In this document: in pieces, positions 56,725-64,000 of the stretch
Numbering within the stretch: position 1 is the first letter of the stretch
Layout: every line of letters begins with the position of its first letter
Assembly (NCBI RefSeq): GCF_028502605.1
Contig: NC_079232.1
Coordinates: 6,014,001-6,078,000, forward strand
From: Trichoderma breve
Taxonomy: Eukaryota; Ascomycota; Sordariomycetes; Hypocreales; Hypocreaceae
Direction: 5' to 3'
DNA length: 64,000 nt
The notes under the pieces: model-generated
Seen by the model: the letters and a program-made list of their open reading frames with translations, nothing else
Told to the model about the DNA's origin: nothing
Databases searched by the model: none
Program-made: the position numbers and the translations under genes

Positions 56725-59700
56725 TTTCCGTCCACGGATTATCCTTTTCTCCTTTCGAGTTTTTATATTTTTATATTTTCTTTTGTTCGACGAGAAAGCA
56801 GTTCGATATGGAGATACGATCCGCGCTTGCTGCTGGCGACAATAGATTGGTTGGTATTCGACCGTCTTTTGTATGGTGCTATATGCCGGATCGACTGATA
56901 CAATCACCATATGGTCTTCGATGAGACGCTGTTCAGGCTTAAGGAGTCATGTGGTACACGAAAGCGTGGCCCCAGTCCGGGCGTTGAAAGAGCCCCTCTT
57001 GCACCGGGAAGGCTCCTACAGTGTCGTAGTCGGACTAAAAGAGGCATTAGGCATATTGGTATCGTGACCAAACTGACCATTTGGAGAGAGGGAGAAAGAC
57101 GTGTCCCTTCTCCTTGACCGGAAACAGTGGAGCAGGTATATTGCATCTGCTTGCATTAACCAGCTGAAGCCTCTTTGCGATTCTATCCTCTCAGAGCAGC
57201 TGCCGATCCTTCCTGCGTGAGCAGCACACGAGAGCGCTCACCAACAGTTTGTGCTACCTCATTCCTTGAAGCCTAGGTCTGTCAGGGGTATAATGCAGAA
57301 GCGTCAAGGTTAAGCTAGCGTACCTGCAAATGACGTACGGGGAGGCTGGTTGAGAATGTCTAGGACTCTGGGGCTGCATATAACATCAGGGCCTAAGTGG
57401 GAGTTGCGACATTTCCACTGGATCTTGCTTGCTGGTGCCAGCGCAACGGGACAACCTGCCTCGCTGCCCAAGCCTGCTGCAGTACCGAACCGCCGTGGAC
57501 AAGCATATCGGAGTCTAGATGCTTTTGACGAGGCGTGGCAAGGCAGAAATCTGACCCTCGCATGCTGAGAATAGGCGAGACTTCAAGGAGCGTCGTTCCG
57601 TTCCAATTATACTACCAGGGAATTACCAAATCTGTACCTGAAACCCAGAAGCCTCTTACCGCTTATGCTGGAAAGCTGGGAGGACGTGCGCACCTTGTTG
57701 GCGGAGCGGGAGGCGTCAGGGTAGCGGTACGGAGTACGGCTGCTACTACTACTACTAATAATGCTATCATATGGGTAACAACTAGCAACAAAGAGTTGTG
57801 GTACTAGTACATCTCGGGGCGCACATCTACGTCTATCTAAGCCCATCCCTTCCAAAGAGCTGTGGAACAATAACCACTGGAAAGAAGGCGTCTTACCCAT
57901 CTATCCACAATTCATGGATGCTCGACAGGCCGTGGATCATGGATCATGGATCAAGGACCATCATCGACGCTATCCCAAATCCTGGTAGATGCAAATGCCA
58001 CTCCATCGTCTCGATAAAAATTACGGAGTACAAAGTACATTGTGCTACTACATACAGCTGGCTCCCTACCTAGGAATACTGCAAGATTGTGGCGACCAAT
58101 GCCGGTAGCTCAACATGGTAAGAGCTACTGTATTCCATCCCTTGGGCAGCGATCAAGCAAACCATCCAATTCTTTTTCTTCTTTTGTTTTCGCCCTCGGT
58201 TAGTACGTCTTCAGACGAAACGTTCCAGATTGTGTTCCACGACACCACGGGCTTTCCTCATTAGGGGATAACATTTTGATACCAAAATGATAACCAAAGG
58301 ACTACCTAACACTGCTACTCAAGTTTTGTTCTTAGCATGGATGCTCATAACGCCTCAAATTTTTTTTAATCCGAGTCGTTCGTCTGTTTTCAATAGTGAT
58401 TGGTTGAGCGAAGCATCAACTCAGCGCTGGTGTAGAACTAGCACTCATTGCTCCGAAGCGGAGAAGAAACTACCTCGCTCTCTCATACCCTTTTTATTGG
58501 TGTGTGTTGAAAGTTCCAGGCGCTCCTTACGGAGTTCTCCCGCTTGGTAAAACCGACAGCTTGGTGAGAGGGCAGGGGAGGTAGGGTGGCACATGCCCAC
58601 CTACTTGTCTACTTGTCCATATGCATGTGCTAGCAACGCTTGTACCGGACAATCAATCAGTCACCAAGACAAAAAGACACGACGGGCTCCCGGAAAGGGG
58701 GCTTGACTTTTTATGGTACCGGTCCACAAAATGACGGCCATGACAATTGCTTGCTGATGGGCCAAGCCGAAGTGTGACAGCGAGTTCGCCTGAATAGTCA
58801 CCACGCGCATATGTAACTGCGGGCAAGCCTTTGTCGAGCGTTGCAATGACAGCGGCTCCCCTCAACTGGCAGCTTCTCACCGCTCATGACACGCCAACTT
58901 TAGCCTTGCTGAAACCTCCAAAGGCCATTGCCACGTTGGCACCGTCCTTTGGGCTCCCAGGCTCGGGATCTTGATCCCGCAAGGCCATCTGAAGCGACTG
59001 CAGATCGTGTTGGTAGGAAGTTGGGCCAGACGAGAAGCAAGGGGTGGAGTTTGCCAGATAAGCAAGCTTCTGTGTTTTTTTTTTTTTTTTACCTTTTCGC
59101 ATCTGAACAGTTGTCATCCGCTAGCGATTGGCGACGGGACCAGATGTCCCACCGGTTGACGAGCCACATGGAACTTCGGGTGAGAGCCGCGGCTTATTGG
59201 CTTACCTCTGCGAACACAACCGCAGCTTTGCTCCGGTAAGGATGCAAAAGGGATGCGCGGCCATCCCATGTAGAGGGGAAATTGTCGGCTGTGCACATGT
59301 CCAGGCCCGTGGAGCACGACAGCCCAGAGCGGCATTAACACGACATATCCTGGAAATTCTGAATCAGCACTGGGCAGCAGATGCAGCAGATGCCACTGAG
59401 CTCAGCAGGCATGAGGGGCTCAACAATGGCCGGGGCTGCCCTGGCCCCCATGTCACGACAGGCTGATGGGACAGCGACAGCCAGACGCCACATGTGTCGT
59501 ACAAATACGGGCTGCGTAGTCAACTAGTGAGTGTTCAGGGAAGCCGATTCTTTAGCCAAAAGAAAGAAAAAAGGGAGACTGTGATGAATACGGCCGGTCT
59601 TCGTGGTCTTTGTGTATTGGCTGTGAACCCACTCTGCCTCAGCTTAGCCTTTTTGCCGTGCCCATATTTCGTTCGAGCTTGTCCTAGGCCCGGACGGCCC

Positions 59701-61828
59701 GCAGACGTTACGTATGATGGGCATGAGAGATGCTGGTTTACATACTTGTACTCCTCCATGGGACTACAGGGAGGAGGCATGTCAAACAAGCGCTGCACAG
59801 ACCGACAAAGAGCGGATTTGACCAGGTTATCGCGGCCATGCACACATAATTCGAAGGTTACCGCCATTGAATTTGTACAAGCGGATCCGTCAAATGATAC
59901 CCTGATCAGGAAATCTACTATTCGTCAGCTATGTCTGGCATCATATAATTTGACACAATGGCTTTACGCCACATATCAAACGTTGTATCCGGGCTATCAA
60001 CGTCTTGGTTCGAAACGGGAGAAACTGTTACTTGTTCTCTACTCACGCTAGTTTGCTACTGCGAAATGAGCAGAAAGATGGTTTAAGCAACACCAAGTGT
60101 TTTCACAAAGGGCAGTGATCGGCTTAACGCCCTCTCTTTTTGCCTCGTTTCATCCTGGTCAGCTGTTCTTCCGCATAAGAATCCTCCTACAGCAGCCAGC
60201 CTTATCGATCATACAGCCGTGTTTGACAGTAATTGTGCAACAAGAGGGGAAAATAGAGGGCAATGCTAGCTCTTCAAAGAAAGTAATAGGGCATGATTCA
60301 TGTCCCCTGAACGCTGCGGACCGCTTCTGACATTAGCTTTGGTTGCGAATGTATGGAGCCGTGGGCGGAACTGTGGCAGGGGTGTCCCTGTCCTAGCCCC
60401 TTTTTGCCGACCCGAGTTGTCGGGACGTTGAACCAGAATGTCGGGATCGTCTTCTTTTCTCTTCCCCTTCTTTTCGCTTTACGGAAGCGGTGAACTCGAA
60501 GCTGGGCAACCATTGGCACCAACAGTCGTGGTTTGTTTCTTCACTACAGTTGGGCAACTCACCAGGGTTTATTTAATTGCTGTCGGCTATGCCAAAAGTT
60601 CACAAAGCCTGCTCATGATGCGGCCGCTGAAGCCTGCGAACGGACGGAAAATGGAGTTTCATAAGCACACGGAGACGACACCGGGGCCGACCTCCGTGCC
60701 TGGATCTGACGGCCGGATTCGTCTCTCCCATTACCAACAAGTAGCAATTTAACCGGACTCAAAACGGCACTAAAATACCTCATTGATTACACTGAACTCT
60801 GGAATTGTTTGACACAATTTCTGGTGCACCGAGCTCATAACACGACAGATTGCGCTTATGACTCCGACTGCTCCGCCACCCGCGGTCGTATCCTTACCTG
60901 TTCCCGTTATAATCTAATCTGGTGTCCGTACCTGGAGGAATTCGGTGACTAAACGAAGCTGATGGGCTTTTCCCCTGTTGGCCAATAGTTGTGGCCGATG
61001 AACTATGGGGTATGGGCTTTGACAGGAGCGGTGTTCCCCGTCATGTTTCCCTCTGATCACCCATGTCAAACCACTTTCTGAAGATACCTGCAGGCAACTA
61101 AGCATTATGACATCTGTGCGGAAATGGCATACGCGTTCTGCAACCTCTTGCGGAATTATGGAAATTTCCCATGGCCGGGGCAGAATCGTCAAATGTACAG
61201 CTGGTCCCCGGGGATGGTAATCGGCGATCGAAATTGAAACCTGGATACCCGTGACGATTTGATTCGGTCTTACTATGGCCATTACAAAGCATACCTTGAC
61301 CGACCCCGTGGTTCCAGGAATAACTACAAATGACGGAGTATCGTGCTGATTGTGCGGGATGCCACCCTGGTCTGATCTGATATCCACTTTCTGCTCTCAC
61401 TTCCGACATTCAGGTACGAAACACGAGAGAACAACCGCGGCCGCAATTCTCTGACAAGGGCCTCATGTTTCACACCGTCCCGCAGCAATGGCTACCGCGC
61501 GTAATGAAACAACGTGCCCGTATAGCAGCCGCTGGGGAAGCATCAAATCCACCGACCTTACCTTGGGCAATGTGTTACAACACTAGAAGAATGCCGACAC
61601 AACGGATCTAAAACAACTCAAAGCAGTTCTTATTGCGGACTCCCGGTACAAAGTACAATTACGAAAGATATATATGCCAGGAAAAAGCGCCCCCCATAAC
61701 CCGTCAGCACCAGACATGCATTTTTGTACAAATTCCAAATTCCAGCCCCCAAACACCCCTTGGTGATGTAATAAGAAAGCCTGTGCAACAAAACATGGAT
61801 CATCGCTTTTAGTGCTGACCTACCACGT
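56725..61828. other. About 5.1 kb without a recognised gene
   Basis: Frames in this interval are short or compositionally biased. It contains TACGGAGTA-type motifs (near 57727, 58022 and 61334) and a GGATCAT triplication near 57934-57952. The left end is the methyltransferase promoter and the right end is lsb6 3' flank. Confidence 0.45.
57934..57952. repeat. Short direct repeat of GGATCAT
   Basis: About three overlapping copies of a GGATCAT/GGATCAA unit, probably slippage. Confidence 0.7.
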
Positions 61829-64000
61829 TTAACACCATGTGAAAACGGGGTTCCTGCTTTTCACAGCTTCGAGACGCTCCACAATGACCTTTCGTTGATG
61901 ACCCATCTGTCCTTCCGCGGCGGCGTAGCCGAGATCCCCTTCCAAGTCGTCATCATCAGCCCCGTACGAGATGTCCCCATAGAGCTGCTGAGCTATACTA
62001 TTGCTGTGCTGCCGCGTTGCAGGGGTGGCATACGAGTATCGCCGCTGATGCTTTTGGTTCTGGTTCTGGTTCTGGGGTTGATGGCGCTCAGGCTCGTATA
62101 TGTTGAGCGCGCGGGACGGGCCTTGGAAACCTCTACTGGGCTGCGACTGGGACTCCATCGTTGGTCTGGTAGCCACAGGAGTTCCAGACGACTCGTCAGG
62201 GCCCATGAAGGGATCGTCAGGCGGACTCGCCGTGTCGAATCTACCAGAACGGGGCATTTCAGCGGGTGCTGAGGCAAGGCCAAGAAGATCGTCAACAGGA
62301 ACTCGGCTGGTCGGGGCAAAGCCAGTAATATCAGCTTCATCAAGCGACTGCCGCTGGGTGGTGCTGCGGCGCATCTCCGAGGAAGTCATTCTCATGGGCA
62401 CAGCAACAGGTACATCAACGTAATCATCCCAGACACAGACCTTTGCCCGGCGAGTCAACTCCAGGGGACCATGATCAGGAGTCTTGAGCGCCTCCACCAC
62501 ATTCCAGGCTTGGCCCTTCATGACGGCAATCTGCTTGGCAAACATGCGCTCCTTGAAGTCTTCGTCCATTTGAAACACCTTTTTAAGGGCCATTTGCGTC
62601 TCACTCCACCATGCTGTTGATGTGAGGAGCGGTAGGAAATGGTCTCGCGTCTTTTGCGAGAATGGCCGGCCGATGAGGTCGACCGGAAGGAATAGCCAGC
62701 CAAAGGGGAAACTAAGATTTTCACAATCTGTTAGCTATGATGCTTCATTACGAGCCTTTTGTACAGATGGAATATCTGCACTTGGGAAACGACTCACCTT
62801 CGCCAAGCATCAGGATGCTTCCATGGCCACGAGAGCGAGTTGTCAATGGCGCCAATTGACATATTTGGTTCGGTTTTTCTGCGGGGAGAAGACGCCTTCA
62901 TCGGCTTCTGGCGCTTGTAGGGATACGATGCTCGGGTAGGTTGAGGTGGCATCTCTGAGGCATCTATTGGTCTAACATTGGCCTCTTCCTCATCTTCTTC
63001 CGTAACGGGTTCCATGTTAATCTGGATAGGATCTGACGCCAGCGATACCGTGCTCGTCTCCCAGTCCACTTTGACCATCCAGTTGTCGAGACCACGATCG
63101 GTATTCCTCATGATGTAGTCTAGAATAACGAGTTTCTCCAGCTCTTCTCGGAAAGATTGCTTCAACTTTTCTGTCCATACGAACTTGTTGGGTCCTGGGG
63201 ATGCGTCTTCTCGACCATCGCCATGCTGGCCCTCTTCATCATCACTGGAGGCTGCATCATCGGCAGATGCAGAAGCAGAAGGTCGACAGTTGTCGGCCCA
63301 GCGCTTTTTCTTTTGTCGATTGGCTTCGTTTGAGCGAAATCCTGCCCAGTACTGATCCGGCCAAGGATTCTCGCGTAGAAAGACGTTGGCGTCTTTGAAC
63401 CCTTTGAGGAAGACTTGGAAACTGCCGGGTTTAGCAGGAAGAGGCTTCTTCTTTTTCTGAAAACTTCGCCGGTCCCAATAGGGATAGTGGAAAGACTTGG
63501 ACGACAGCCACACCACATCAGTATATGGAACTAGATGCGTCCGTAATTGATGATCGAGCACATAGGCCGCCGCCTCGCTAACATATGAGAGATTAGGGAT
63601 AAGACTGCCATTTTGAAAGAAGTTTTGTCAGTATTTGAAGTAGTATGCCGTATTTCCGTGGTGAATTAGACTTACCAAGCTCGCCCAAAGAAGCAAGGAA
63701 ACAGATTACGATGTATCCATTTGTTCCATTTGGGGTTTCCTGCTGCGTATGGCTCCTCGTCCTTGGGCTTAAACACGCCGACGATCTTTCCATCCGGATT
63801 GCGAGCAAAGTAGCTGCCAGAGCTTCCTTGCGAGATCATACTGGGATGGACTTCCTGTCGAATTGCTTGCCGCACGCTTTCAATGACGGCATCGAACTGT
63901 GCCTTGGTCATGCTAGTGACCTGCGGCTCGGCGAGAGCCTCGGCAGATATTGGTCGTACGCCTTCCGGAGGCTGGAAGACGGAGTGGTGAATCTCCAACC
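61829..64000 (-). CDS. lsb6: Type II phosphatidylinositol 4-kinase, 5' end cut by window edge
   Basis: Makes PI4P from phosphatidylinositol on endosomal/vacuolar and plasma membranes. The start codon lies beyond 64000. Exons in the window: from the edge to 63676, 63604-62798 and 62711-61829. The chain begins in the N-lobe: GSSGSYFARNPDGKIVGVFK is the nucleotide-binding loop and lysine. Then NLFPCFFGRACLIPNLSYVS matches the animal palmitoylation region, but with single cysteines in place of the CCPCC cluster. LDYIMRNTDRGLDNWMVKVD holds the catalytic Asp, and IGAIDNSLSWPWKHPDAWR is the activation-loop equivalent. The kinase ends in the third exon. The C-terminal tail is Asn/Gln-rich (NQNQNQNQ) and disordered. 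About 670 residues are visible. Confidence 0.93.

Noticed and set aside
59494..60051. 185-codon plus-strand frame
   Set aside because: No domain or signal; mixed composition suggests chance.
60914..61387. 157-codon minus-strand frame
   Set aside because: No recognisable domain or exon neighbours.

Overview
The window is nuclear DNA of a filamentous ascomycete. Every protein gene recognised is of eukaryotic, fungal type. Most coding regions are broken by short introns (about 50-90 bp, GT...AG, usually with a CTAAC or CTGAC branch site 10-30 bp before the acceptor). Genes are flanked by pyrimidine-rich leaders and lie on both strands without operons. A secreted AA9 polysaccharide monooxygenase, a LaeA-like methyltransferase and a secreted GH2 hydrolase fit a saprotrophic Sordariomycete. 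Gene style and GTAC / TACGGAGTA-rich intergenic DNA suggest Hypocreales, perhaps Trichoderma; that placement is inference and was not checked by a search.

Layout. 0.6-3 kb: secreted GH2 glycosidase (+). 4-5.5 kb: squalene epoxidase (+). 6-7.4 kb: dolichyl-phosphate glucosyltransferase Alg5 (-). 8.6-10 kb: disordered protein of unknown role (-). 10-18.8 kb: gene-poor. 18.8-22.2 kb: PP4 regulatory subunit Psy2 (+). 23-25.4 kb: AAA ATPase Afg2/Drg1 (-). 25.9-27.6 kb: unknown, probably mitochondrial protein (+). 28.4-29.4 kb: Rab GTPase Sec4 (-). 31.3-32.5 kb: AA9 LPMO (-). 33.5-34.2 kb: Hsp10 (-). 35.1-38.1 kb: Hal4/Sat4-type kinase (-). 41.4-42.6 kb: C2H2 zinc-finger protein (-). 43.4-43.9 kb: mitochondrial uL11m (-), divergent from Krr1 (+, 44.3-45.3 kb). 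45.7-46.9 kb: medium-chain reductase (-). 49.5-50.6 kb: YeeE/YedE sulfur transporter (+), tail to tail with a RidA protein (-, to 51.1 kb). 51.8-52.5 kb: YqeY/Aim41 (-). 55-56.7 kb: LaeA-like methyltransferase with eight exons (-). 61.8-64 kb: type II PI 4-kinase Lsb6 (-), cut by the window edge.

Most genes are housekeeping: sterol and N-glycan synthesis, secretion, ribosome biogenesis, mitochondrial proteostasis and phosphoinositide signalling. The accessory layer is the GH2 enzyme, the AA9 enzyme, the YeeE/RidA pair and the methyltransferase. Intergenic DNA is large (about 30 kb in total) and non-uniform, with GTAC-dense islands. No rRNA, tRNA, CRISPR array or intact transposon was recognised by eye.

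The items most worth a second look are: an AA9 enzyme whose axial copper-site Tyr position is Phe; an Afg2 whose first ATPase domain has lost its Walker B Glu; an Hsp10 gene whose first coding exon is only the ATG; the YeeE/RidA pair; and the GTAC islands.
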